From positions 1-8,917 of the forward strand of contig JAHDWY010000139.1 of the NCBI GenBank assembly GCA_023384315.1: a stretch of 8,917 nucleotides of DNA. Direction: 5' to 3'. Position 1 is the first letter of the stretch; each line of letters starts with the position of its first letter. This document shows, in pieces, positions 1 through 7,057 of this stretch. This DNA comes from Candidatus Hydrogenedentota bacterium. Lineage in GTDB: Bacteria > Hydrogenedentota > Hydrogenedentia > Hydrogenedentales > SLHB01. The position numbers and the translations under genes were made by a program. The notes below the pieces were generated by a model, which was given only the letters and a program-made list of their open reading frames with translations, had not been told where the DNA came from and searched no databases.

Positions 1-1
1 C

Positions 2-1120
2 GAAAATGGGCCCACAATCGAACCATCTGCGCAAGGGAGCTGGGAGAACTACGTGAAAGCGGCCATCACCGGCCTCAACGATGCCTTAATCCTGGATGGT
101 ACCCTTGGAATGGACCTCCTGATTGATAGCAGCATACCCTCCGCCGCCGGGCTTTCTTCTTCCACGGCCCTGGTTGTCGCCAGCGCTTTCGCCTATCTTT
201 CGGTGGCAAAGCGCCCACTCGATGAGGATGTGTCGCGGTTGCAACTGGCCGGGATCCTGGCTCAAGCGGAGCGTTACGTTGGGACCCAAGGTGGTGGAAT
301 GGACCAGGCGGTCATCCTGCTCGGGGGGCAGGGATGCGCATGCAAGGTCAATTTTAACCCGCTTCACACGGAGGACGTCCCCCTGTTTCCTGACCACACG
401 TTTGTCGTTTGCGACTCCATGGTCGCCGCCCACAAAACCGGGGCCGCCCGCCAACGATACAACGAAGGTCCCATGACGAGCCGCCTCATCCGGGCCATGG
501 TGGAAAAGCAAGCGCAGCGCACGTTTGGCGAGGAAATCGTGCTGCCTACCCTTGGCGAACTTTGGTTCGGTCCCCTGTGTCTGTTGGACCGGGAAGTCGA
601 AGATCTTTTTCTCGAGACCTTTCCGGAGGAGCAGACATCTCTCGCGGCAGCCGCCCGGTTTCTCGAAGTACCTGCCGCGGAAATTCGTGAACGGTGGATC
701 GACGACTTGCCCGAACCGGAGGGGGGATTTCGCCTGCGCGCGCGGGCGCGGCATCTTCTGACCGAATTTCAGCGCGTGGAAGCAGGGCGCGATGCGCTCG
801 TGACCGGAGACAGCGAGACCTTCGGCCAACTGATGAACGAATCCCACGCCAGTTGCGCCGCCGATTACCAGGTAAGTTGCCCGGAACTGGATCGGCTAGT
901 GGAACTGGGGCGTTCCGCGGGCAGCATCGGTTCGCGACTGACGGGTGCCGGCTTCGGCGGATGCACGATCCATCTTGTTCCCACAGACTCTGTAGATGGA
1001 TTTAGCGAGCGGGTGGATCGCGAATACTACAAAAACGGTACCGTTGGGAGAACCGGTCAATGGGCATGCGGCGTAATCCCTTTTGTTGCCGATCCCATCG
1101 GCTTTGCTACATACTGTTGA
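2..1120 (+). CDS. Galactokinase-family GHMP sugar kinase, GALK2-like long form (5' end cut by window)
   Basis: This ATP-dependent kinase should phosphorylate C1 of galactose or N-acetylgalactosamine in the cytoplasm. The frame is open to the left edge and reads NGPTIEPSAQGSWENYVKAA before the first possible GTG at 53. WENYVK is a conserved internal galactokinase segment, so 53 is not the start and the N-terminal substrate signature lies outside. GHMP motif 2 (PSAAGLSSSTA, about 137-169), the catalytic-Asp segment GTQGGGMDQ (about 281-307, Asp at 302-304) and motif 3 (GSRLTGAGFGGC, about 926-961) are all present. The SERYIGTEGGGMDQ-like stretch, the long helical insert at about 480-780, and LMNESHASC...CPELDRLVELGR all resemble human GALK2 from memory more than the shorter E. 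coli GalK. At 372 residues without its start, the whole protein would be about 460-470 aa, the GALK2 length. Substrate choice (Gal or GalNAc) cannot be decided. The family call is firm; the GALK2 affinity is an inference. Confidence 0.93.
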   Translation, partial: ENGPTIEPSAQGSWENYVKAAITGLNDALILDGTLGMDLLIDSSIPSAAGLSSSTALVVASAFAYLSVAKRPLDEDVSRLQLAGILAQAERYVGTQGGGMDQAVILLGGQGCACKVNFNPLHTEDVPLFPDHTFVVCDSMVAAHKTGAARQRYNEGPMTSRLIRAMVEKQAQRTFGEEIVLPTLGELWFGPLCLLDREVEDLFLETFPEEQTSLAAAARFLEVPAAEIRERWIDDLPEPEGGFRLRARARHLLTEFQRVEAGRDALVTGDSETFGQLMNESHASCAADYQVSCPELDRLVELGRSAGSIGSRLTGAGFGGCTIHLVPTDSVDGFSERVDREYYKNGTVGRTGQWACGVIPFVADPIGFATYC

Positions 1121-1452
1121 CTTGTATTCTGTGAAGTAATTGCTTAGAATGTAATTGGTTACGATAGATATGGGGCCCGCTGTCACGGCTCCATCCGATT
1201 CGCAACGTAGTTCGCTCCGGGTTTCGTTCGAGTCATTGAAAGGCCAATCCTGTCAATGACTTAAGCATAATTCGTCTTTTGACGCAGTGCGCCGGACGTG
1301 GTACACGTTTGATATGGCCCCTTGGGTCTGAATGCCGCCCGCACGGTTGAGGTGTTCCGCGGTGTTCACCCTGGACGACGGGTCAGCGTGCGTTCTGGCG
1401 CAGAACGATTTTGTGTCCGACTTGGATTCAACGTCTGCGAAGGGAGCGTGCC
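1121..1452. other. 332-base intergenic region, no gene recognised
   Basis: Short open frames cross this stretch on both strands, but none has protein-like sequence and each runs into a neighbouring gene in another frame. It is AT-richer just after the kinase stop (about 1121-1175). It holds a 9-base inverted repeat at 1231-1261, described separately. A -10-like CATAAT at 1266-1271 has no matching -35. TTGACG at 1279-1284 sits 17 bases before TACACG at 1302-1307, which is only a weak promoter match. A promoter for the gene at 1453 probably lies here, but I cannot choose its position. No T-rich terminator was seen. Confidence 0.5.
1231..1261. repeat. 9-base inverted repeat between genes
   Basis: The arms agtcattga (1231-1239) and tcaatgact (1253-1261) are perfect reverse complements around a 13-base loop. 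No T-tract follows, so it is not a clear intrinsic terminator. Lying just upstream of the CATAAT at 1266-1271, it could equally be an operator or a weak hairpin. The function is unknown. Confidence 0.45.
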
Positions 1453-2466
1453 GTGGGTAAATACGCGTACAAGGCAATCGATGCGAACGGCAATGAGACG
1501 TTTGGCGTTCTCGATGCGGATAACGAAGCAGATGCGATCAACGAAGTCGGTCGCAAAGGGCTGTACCTAACGGAAGTCCGCCCCGCCGGCCTGGGCGACG
1601 AATGGTGGGTCAAACGGCAGGAACAGCGCAAAGTTCGCGAGGAACGGATACAACGGCGATCCGCACATCAAAAAAAGCGGCAAACGCGTCAACGCCTTGT
1701 CGTCCGTTTCAAAGATGGCCGCGTGGCGCGCGGCGTTTGCTTCGCCTTGAGTCCGCGCGAGACCACGTTTCATCTGGACGAGATGGACGAGCAAGGAATC
1801 TCTTCCGGTTCGACGACGCAGATCCGTTACGCCGACATCAAGGCGGTGTTCTATGTCAAAAGCTTCGATGGCAAATACGATCGCAGCACTCGTTACCGGG
1901 AGTGGACACCTGAAGGCAACGAAGTGGTCGTCGAGTTTTCCGATGGCGAGATAATCCGCGGATGCACGTTGCACCCGTACAACGTTGAAGACAGCCGGTT
2001 TCATCTGATCCCGACGGAAGAGAACACGAATAATATCAGCATTCTCGTTGAAGCGTCGGCGGTTGCCAATGTATATACTCCTGAAGAATATGCCGCCAAG
2101 CGCAAGGAGGAGAAAGAGGCCAAGAAATCCCAGGAAGTCGCCGACGATCTGAGCCAGGAAGAGACTATGGGCGACTTCTATTTCGAGACGCGCAACTATG
2201 CTGGGGCCCTTGAGCAGTACCGGCTGGCGGCGAAGCGGTTTCCGCATTCTGGGCGTCTTCGTAAGAAGAGTCTTGCAGCCCAATTCAACATTGGGGTGCA
2301 ACACATTAAGCGTCGTGAGTATCCGGAGGCGTTGGCCGTGATGGAGAAGGTGCTTCAACTGGATCCACGCAACCAACACGCCCACAAGAAAGTGCTGCAG
2401 TTACGGAAAATCATCGATCGATCGGGACGTCATGAACGGCCCAAAGTCCAGGAGCAAGACTTCTGA
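1453..2466 (+). CDS. Fusion protein: GspF N-terminal-like module, two DG/RG/FHL domains, TPRs
   Basis: The product is a 337-aa soluble protein of unknown function. GTG 1453 is chosen because AGGGAG (1441-1446) lies 6 bases upstream and because residue 1 then starts the recognisable module; an upstream TTG at 1411 would add 14 unrelated residues. Residues 2-46 (KYAYKAIDANGNETFGVLDA... to LYLTEVRPA) look like the short N-terminal module of GspF/PilC inner-membrane proteins, but none of the GspF membrane domains follows. A very basic linker (about 52-80) leads to two related units at about 82-138 and 156-212, each with V.F.DG....RG and later FHL. They may belong to the DUF6982 type, a name given from memory and unverified. 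A charged linker (211-238) precedes two TPR-like repeats at about 239-312, ending in LDPRNQHAHKKVLQLRK. There is no signal peptide or membrane segment. A scaffold or regulatory role linked to pilus or secretion machinery is possible but only an inference. Confidence 0.85.
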   Translation: MGKYAYKAIDANGNETFGVLDADNEADAINEVGRKGLYLTEVRPAGLGDEWWVKRQEQRKVREERIQRRSAHQKKRQTRQRLVVRFKDGRVARGVCFALSPRETTFHLDEMDEQGISSGSTTQIRYADIKAVFYVKSFDGKYDRSTRYREWTPEGNEVVVEFSDGEIIRGCTLHPYNVEDSRFHLIPTEENTNNISILVEASAVANVYTPEEYAAKRKEEKEAKKSQEVADDLSQEETMGDFYFETRNYAGALEQYRLAAKRFPHSGRLRKKSLAAQFNIGVQHIKRREYPEALAVMEKVLQLDPRNQHAHKKVLQLRKIIDRSGRHERPKVQEQDF

Positions 2467-2708
2467 AAACTACCAGTATCCGCGCCGATTCGGGGCAGGT
2501 TTTGGGGAAGGTGTCCCAATTCTAGCGCGTGCTCGGACAGCGGCTCGCCATGCGCAGAGACGCCCGGTCGTGAGTGCCAGATTCGCCTGGCGCCGATTTC
2601 AAGTAACCCTAGATGCGGCAGACGCTCGGAAGTACGGACTTTCTGCATGCCCGCCATCGCTCCCAGCGTACGCGAGTTGCGGAAACTGCCGCCAGGGAAT
2701 TGTGAACC

Positions 2709-3437
2709 ATGCAGATTGCCATCATTGCTGATCTCCACGCCAATCTGGAGGCTACCAGAGCGGTGTTCCATGAGATCGATCAGCGAAAACCGGACAAAAT
2801 CGTCTGTCTCGGCGATTTGACGGGGTACAACGCTGAACCTAACGAAGTGGTCGATATCGTCCGGGAACGGCAGATTCCCACGCTGATGGGGAATCATGAC
2901 GCCGCAGTCTGCGGACTGGAAGACCCTTGGTTTTTTCGCGCGGCCGCCAAACGAGTCATCGAGTGGCAATGCGAACAAGTGCGCGACGACAACCGGCGCT
3001 GGCTAGCGTCTCTCCCGGAGCAAATTACGTTTCGCGGTACCTGTCTCGGCGTGCACGGTTCCCCCAGCAGCCGGGACGACTATATCATCGACTGGCTCGA
3101 CGCGATGCGCCAACTCGAGTTCTTGAACGGCCGCGACGTCACCACCTGCTTCTTCGGCCACAGCCATCGCCCCTCGTTCTTCAGCGAGAAAGGCAATACC
3201 ACGACCAACTCGACCAATCTTCGCCAGCTTCATCCGGCCAACCGGTACTTCATCAATCCCGGCGCCGTCGGCCAGCCGCGCGACCGCGATCCTCGCGCGG
3301 CCTACGGGATCTTCGACGCAGAAAAGATGACATTCGAATTCTGCCGGGTGGAGTATGATATCGACGCGTGTCAGCGGAAGATCATCCAGGCAGGACTGCC
3401 CGTGGAACTGGCGAAACGACTCGCAAAGGGCAAGTAA
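2709..3437 (+). CDS. YfcE-like calcineurin-type metallophosphoesterase
   Basis: This cytoplasmic 242-aa phosphoesterase belongs to the Metallophos_2 type and uses two metal ions to cleave phosphate esters. The full set of metal-site motifs is visible: DLH at residues 8-10, GD at 35-36, GNHD at 61-64, VHGSP around His116, and GHSH at 150-153. The C-terminal NPGAVGQPRD (183-192) is typical of the small YfcE/MJ0936-like branch. ATG 2709 follows AGGGA (2694-2698) with a 10-base gap and opens directly on the first beta strand. The dGTPase starts only 4 bases after its stop, so the two are almost certainly cotranscribed. The substrate cannot be told from sequence; family members act on phosphodiesters, nucleotides or phosphoproteins. 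The 242 bases upstream hold no gene I can support, only a small hairpin (gccag/ctggc, 2576-2591). Confidence 0.93.
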   Translation: MQIAIIADLHANLEATRAVFHEIDQRKPDKIVCLGDLTGYNAEPNEVVDIVRERQIPTLMGNHDAAVCGLEDPWFFRAAAKRVIEWQCEQVRDDNRRWLASLPEQITFRGTCLGVHGSPSSRDDYIIDWLDAMRQLEFLNGRDVTTCFFGHSHRPSFFSEKGNTTTNSTNLRQLHPANRYFINPGAVGQPRDRDPRAAYGIFDAEKMTFEFCRVEYDIDACQRKIIQAGLPVELAKRLAKGK

Positions 3438-3441
3438 ACCG

Positions 3442-4500
3442 GTGTCAATCCCAAGTCCGGAACGATTTCCCGAACCCCGTACGGTCCGTGACCAACTCGA
3501 AGATCGCGAGCGCCGGAGTCTCAGCGGCTTTGCGGCGTTAGCCGCCGAGTCCCGAGGCCGTCAACGTCCGGAAACGGAGCACGACTACCGAACGGCGTTC
3601 CAGCGCGACCGCGACCGCATCCTCCATTCCAAGGCATTCCGGCGTCTCAAGCAGAAAACGCAGGTATTTCTCGCGCCCCAGGGCGACCACTACCGCACGC
3701 GACTGACGCACACGCTGGAAGTTTCGCAGATCGCCCGAACGGTCGCTCGCGCCCTGAACTTGAACGAGGACTTGACCGAAGCCGTTGCCTTGGGCCACGA
3801 CCTCGGCCATACGCCCTTCGGCCACGCGGGCGAGGCGGTCCTCAATGAGGTCTTCGAGCCCGGGTTTCGTCATTTCGAGCAGAGCCTTCGCGTGGTGGAC
3901 TTGCTGGAATCCACGCGGCACGGGCACGGGCTTAACCTGACCTTCGAAGTCCGCGACGGCATACTCAATCACTCGCGGAGCAAAGGGATTCTCACGGGCA
4001 AAGACAGCTCCGGCTCGGCCACGCTCGAGGCTAATGTGGTCAGCATCTGCGACGCCGTCGCCTACATCAACCATGACATCGACGACGCCATTCGCAGCGG
4101 GCTCATCACCCTCGACGATCTTCCCGGTGCCGCCATAGCCGTCTTGGGCCGAACATCCTCCGAACGGATCAACCGCATGGTTATTGCGCTCATTGAAGGA
4201 TGCCGTGACGGTTCCATCGGAATGACAGAAGACGTACGAGAAGCTACGGCTGAATTGCGAGCGTACTTGTACCGGAATCTGTACCCCTGCGAAGCCATCA
4301 ATAACGAGATCGAGAAAGCGAAGAAGATTCTTCGCGAACTGTATTATCATTTGCTCGCGCACCCCACCAAAGAAAGTAGCGCGGGCCAGGCCTCGGATTC
4401 TCTGGAACGGCGTACGGTGGACTTTATCGCTGGCATGACGGACTCCTACGCGTTGCAGTTGTATACAAGCGTTTTTTTCCCGAAGTCATGGCCTGCGTAA
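3442..4500 (+). CDS. dgt: dGTPase-family deoxynucleoside triphosphate triphosphohydrolase
   Basis: HD-domain enzymes of this family hydrolyse dGTP, or other dNTPs, to the deoxynucleoside plus tripolyphosphate in the cytoplasm and so adjust dNTP pools. The 352-aa product has the family hallmark RDRDRILHSKAFRRLKQKTQVF-like block (residues 55-76). The HD metal ligands are His90 in RLTHTLEV, His119-Asp120 in GHDLGHTPFGH, and Asp204 in SICDAVAYINHDIDD. The C-terminal HD-associated region ends RRTVDFIAGMTDSYAL. The frame is open further upstream to 3355, but that stretch lies inside the phosphoesterase gene and lacks family similarity. GTG 3442 is therefore preferred: it lies 4 bases after the upstream stop, with AAAGGG (3425-3430) at a rather long 11-base spacing. 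Length and motifs fit the short, non-E. coli type. The true substrate (dGTP alone or several dNTPs) is not known; the symbol is given by family only. Confidence 0.93.
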   Translation: MSIPSPERFPEPRTVRDQLEDRERRSLSGFAALAAESRGRQRPETEHDYRTAFQRDRDRILHSKAFRRLKQKTQVFLAPQGDHYRTRLTHTLEVSQIARTVARALNLNEDLTEAVALGHDLGHTPFGHAGEAVLNEVFEPGFRHFEQSLRVVDLLESTRHGHGLNLTFEVRDGILNHSRSKGILTGKDSSGSATLEANVVSICDAVAYINHDIDDAIRSGLITLDDLPGAAIAVLGRTSSERINRMVIALIEGCRDGSIGMTEDVREATAELRAYLYRNLYPCEAINNEIEKAKKILRELYYHLLAHPTKESSAGQASDSLERRTVDFIAGMTDSYALQLYTSVFFPKSWPA

Positions 4501-4569
4501 TGAATTGGTGATTCATTCGGGATTGATTCGTGTCCGCTGACGCGGCTCGTCGAAGGGAGATTCGCGTGG

Positions 4570-5307
4570 GTGACTTGTCCGGTGAATAATCAATACACAC
4601 CCCAAAACTGCGCGGGCGCAATCGGGATCGTTTCCGGGTCCGGTTTGAACCTCGACGCGCTGGTGGATCAGGTCGATCGCGTAATGCCGTTTTCCGCCTT
4701 TGACGGGATGGCTTCCGGGGCCTTGCCCGGCCACCTGCGGACCTTCACGTTCGGGCGGGTCGGGTCGGCATCCGTCGTTCTCCAATCCGGCCGCTACCAT
4801 TTCTACGAGGGTCTTGGCTATCGTGCCATCACCCGGCCCGTGGACCTTCTGTACGAGTGGGGGATACGAACCATCGTGCACACCAACGTCGCGGGGGGGC
4901 TCGAACCCGATCTCGATACAGGCGCCATCGTTGCGGTGAATCGGCTTTTGACGTGGCCGTTCACGGGTTGGACGGAGCGGCCCGACACCATCGCGCCCGA
5001 TCTCGTACTTGACGGTGCGGACGCAACCGGAACTTACGTCTGGGTTCATGGCCCTTCATATGAGACGCCGGCGGAAGTGCGCTTGCTGCAACGATGGGGT
5101 GGGGCGGTGGTTGGCATGAGCACGGCGCCGGAAGTGCAGCGATGCCGGCAGCTGGGCATCCGAACCGCCGTGATTTCGTGTGTTACAAACAGTTGCTGCC
5201 GCCCGCAACCGTTGACTCACGATGACGTGATCGCCGAAGCCGGGAAATCGTCGGGAAAGCTAGTCAACCTTTTGCGCCGCGCCCTTGAAAGCGGCAGCTT
5301 GCGTTAG
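4570..5307 (+). CDS. Purine nucleoside phosphorylase (PNP/MTAP family), short form
   Basis: It should cleave purine (deoxy)nucleosides with phosphate to the free base and (deoxy)ribose-1-phosphate in the cytoplasm. The 245-aa product shows the trimeric PNP motifs in order: GSGLN (22-26), the phosphate-site GH (54-55), SGRYHFYEG (73-81), HTNVAGG (104-110), GPSYETPAEV (161-170), VGMSTAPEV (181-189), VTN (205-207) and THDDV (216-220). GTG 4570 is chosen for AGGGAG (4554-4559) 10 bases upstream. Compared with human or Bacillus PNP from memory, about 30-40 residues are missing between NRLLTW (about 124) and GPSYET. That is the stretch that normally carries the DHIN...NPL.GPN segment. Sixty-nine bases separate it from the dGTPase, suggesting one operon and a dGTP-to-guanine route. 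MTA phosphorylase or a changed substrate is possible. Confidence 0.88.
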   Translation: MTCPVNNQYTPQNCAGAIGIVSGSGLNLDALVDQVDRVMPFSAFDGMASGALPGHLRTFTFGRVGSASVVLQSGRYHFYEGLGYRAITRPVDLLYEWGIRTIVHTNVAGGLEPDLDTGAIVAVNRLLTWPFTGWTERPDTIAPDLVLDGADATGTYVWVHGPSYETPAEVRLLQRWGGAVVGMSTAPEVQRCRQLGIRTAVISCVTNSCCRPQPLTHDDVIAEAGKSSGKLVNLLRRALESGSLR

Positions 5308-5912
5308 GCAATCGGCTTTGGTGGTTCTCCGAATACCTGCGCGGAGAACCGGTACAGGCGCGTTGTAGGTTCCGCCCAAGCGCCATCAGGATATCCGGCC
5401 TTCATACAGACGGCCGAGAGAAATTGCCCGACGGTCCAGCCGTGGTCAGTGGCGACTTGGGGGAGCAGCAGTCCCCCTCGTTGATCCAGCCGTTCGATAT
5501 AAAGCCCATCTCGACCGATCTGAATTTCGTCGATGTCCTGTACCCGCTTGAACGGCGTGTCCGGTGTATCGCCCGGCGTGAGGGCGGAAACTTCAATCTC
5601 GACCTCCGGCACTTCTTCGGCGGAAAGCGGTGGAAAGCGGGGATCCCGGGATGAAGCGTTGATGGCGTTGTCCCGAACGCTGAGTGCGAGAGGTTCCAGG
5701 TTCGTCGTGTGGCCGATGCAACCCCGCAACTGACCATGAAGCCGCAGTGTAACGAATGCTCCGTGATGCTCGCGCAACGTTGACGTCAGGGGATACGCAT
5801 CTAACTCCAACTGGGTGCCGTCCAACACCCACCGTTCAACGGCGTCCCGTGCGATTCGGAGCAGGAGTTGTTCCTCGTCGGGCGTCAGGTAGTGTTCACT
5901 GCGGTCCAACAT
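5304..5912 (-). CDS. amrA: AMMECR1-domain protein (AmmeMemoRadiSam system protein A)
   Basis: The 202-aa protein is an AMMECR1 domain from end to end. The family hallmark LRGCIG is at residues 62-67, preceded by GAFVTL (51-56). RDPRFPPLSAEE (89-100), the EIEVSAL strand (105-111), GGLLLPQVA (146-154) and the Cys/Lys-rich helix FLSAVCMKAGYP (164-175) follow. It has no signal peptide and should be cytoplasmic. Its biochemical role is not established; bacterial and archaeal relatives are often encoded with a Memo protein and a radical SAM enzyme. ATG 5912 lies inside the 3' end of the upstream Memo gene (17-base overlap). No strong Shine-Dalgarno site precedes it (GAGG about 12 bases away), so translation is probably coupled. 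Its TAA shares bases with the TAG of the convergent PNP gene. The symbol follows the NCBI system naming and is tentative. Confidence 0.92.
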   Translation of the reverse strand: MLDRSEHYLTPDEEQLLLRIARDAVERWVLDGTQLELDAYPLTSTLREHHGAFVTLRLHGQLRGCIGHTTNLEPLALSVRDNAINASSRDPRFPPLSAEEVPEVEIEVSALTPGDTPDTPFKRVQDIDEIQIGRDGLYIERLDQRGGLLLPQVATDHGWTVGQFLSAVCMKAGYPDGAWAEPTTRLYRFSAQVFGEPPKPIA

Positions 5913-7011
5913 CGGTATCGACTGCCTCGGATTCTTCCGGCTCTGCCGGATCGTCTTGGGCGGGCGCGGCCGCGGGAATCTCTACCGCTGGCGCCGGAAG
6001 CGGCCGGGAACCGTCCACAAACGAAATTCCCCCATAACTCACGGACGTACTCGGATCCCCCGTAATTTTTGCGGATACCTGGTACCCCATCAGCAATCCC
6101 CGTGCGGCCCTCGGCAGAATGCGCATTCCGATCAGGATGGGAACCTGACCGGTAATTGGATTGCCCGTCGCCGCAAGGTATTCCTCGAAGGCTTTATACC
6201 GTCGCTCGTTTACCAGCTTAAACGCTTCCATGTCGAGTTCCGCAATGCCCCGCAGCACGTTTCGATTGAACGGCGTGAAGTTGTTCGCCGCCCCGTACCG
6301 CGTGAACTCCGATACGACCACCACCAGCGTTCGATCGTCCATGACGGCGTAGATGGATTGGGCAATGTCCTTAACCGCTTCTTCGTCCAAATTGAACTTG
6401 GACTCACCGGTGACCCGGTGCAGGTTGCGCTCCAAATCACCCACTACGATGGGCAACAGTTTGAATGTGCCCAACTGCACTTGAAGAAACGGCAACACCA
6501 CGTCCCCGGCGAACTCGCGTTCGTGCAGCGGCGTGCGGTTGATCTCCGGGTCGGTATACGCGCTGTTCCGGTAGATGACCGATCGGGTGTCGATCATTGA
6601 GTTCAGCGTGATGCGATGGATTGCCGGTCCGTCCAGTTCGATGTCGCCCAAGGGCGTCCGGAAATACTGCACGGCCGGAATCGAGCAGCCCCGAAATTCC
6701 GAGAGCAACGCGGGCGACAGCAGGATAACACGATCGTACTGTCCGCGTTGCAGCGGCCTCACAGCCTCGGCGATTACCGATCCGCACATCTTCAGACTGG
6801 AGTGGGGGACAACGCACCCCACCACCGGGCCCGGAAGCGCGATTGGCTCGACTTCAGCGAGATATTGCTCCACCGCAGTGCGCAGCGCGGTCGCGTCGTC
6901 GGGATAGAGAACGCCCGCGCCAGCGGACAGCCGCACCTGCGCGGAAGCCGTGGCTGCCGCAAGCAGAAGTATCAAGATAGCAATAGTGTGAATTGGCGCC
7001 GGTCGAATCAT
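5896..7011 (-). CDS. amrB: Secreted Memo-family protein with degenerate active site (AmmeMemoRadiSam protein B)
   Basis: This 371-aa protein is a Memo homologue, a fold related to extradiol dioxygenases. ATG 7011 is chosen because AAGGAG (minus strand, 7022-7017) lies 5 bases upstream and because the protein then begins with a Sec signal peptide: a short basic start, the hydrophobic core AILILLLAAA, and a likely cleavage after TASA at about residue 24. A frame open to 7098 would bury that signal. Family landmarks are GVLYPDD (33-39), VVPHSSLKMCGS (67-78), FRTPLGDIELD (117-127), LPFLQ (173-177), LLPIVVGD (185-192) and SVSYGGISFVDG (323-334). Only the first metal His (His70) is kept. GPSHH is SPALL (99-103), the EHS.E His is replaced, and SSDF.H is SEFTRYG (234-240). 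A 35-residue Pro/Ala/Glu tail ends it. It may be a non-catalytic binding protein. The symbol is tentative. Confidence 0.88.
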   Translation of the reverse strand: MIRPAPIHTIAILILLLAAATASAQVRLSAGAGVLYPDDATALRTAVEQYLAEVEPIALPGPVVGCVVPHSSLKMCGSVIAEAVRPLQRGQYDRVILLSPALLSEFRGCSIPAVQYFRTPLGDIELDGPAIHRITLNSMIDTRSVIYRNSAYTDPEINRTPLHEREFAGDVVLPFLQVQLGTFKLLPIVVGDLERNLHRVTGESKFNLDEEAVKDIAQSIYAVMDDRTLVVVVSEFTRYGAANNFTPFNRNVLRGIAELDMEAFKLVNERRYKAFEEYLAATGNPITGQVPILIGMRILPRAARGLLMGYQVSAKITGDPSTSVSYGGISFVDGSRPLPAPAVEIPAAAPAQDDPAEPEESEAVDTDVGPQ

Positions 7012-7016
7012 GAGAT

Positions 7017-7022
7017 CTCCTT
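7017..7022 (-). promoter_or_regulatory. Shine-Dalgarno site of the Memo gene
   Basis: Minus-strand AAGGAG lies 5 bases before ATG 7011. It fixes the start at the signal peptide rather than at the longer open frame reaching 7098, whose first residues overlap the glycosyltransferase 3' end. Confidence 0.8.
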
Positions 7023-7057
7023 GAAACCAGCATAGCATAGGCGCGGGGCTGGCAGTG

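Noticed and set aside
1567..2385. 272-codon minus-strand frame opposite the GspF-N/TPR fusion gene
   Set aside because: The plus-strand frame has a ribosome site, recognisable domains and internal duplication; the minus frame has none.
2432..2731. 99-codon plus-strand frame bridging the fusion gene and the phosphoesterase
   Set aside because: It starts inside one gene and ends inside the next, has no good ribosome site and looks compositionally random.
3538..4362. 274-codon minus-strand frame opposite the dGTPase
   Set aside because: It lies wholly inside a gene with intact HD motifs and shows no family features of its own.
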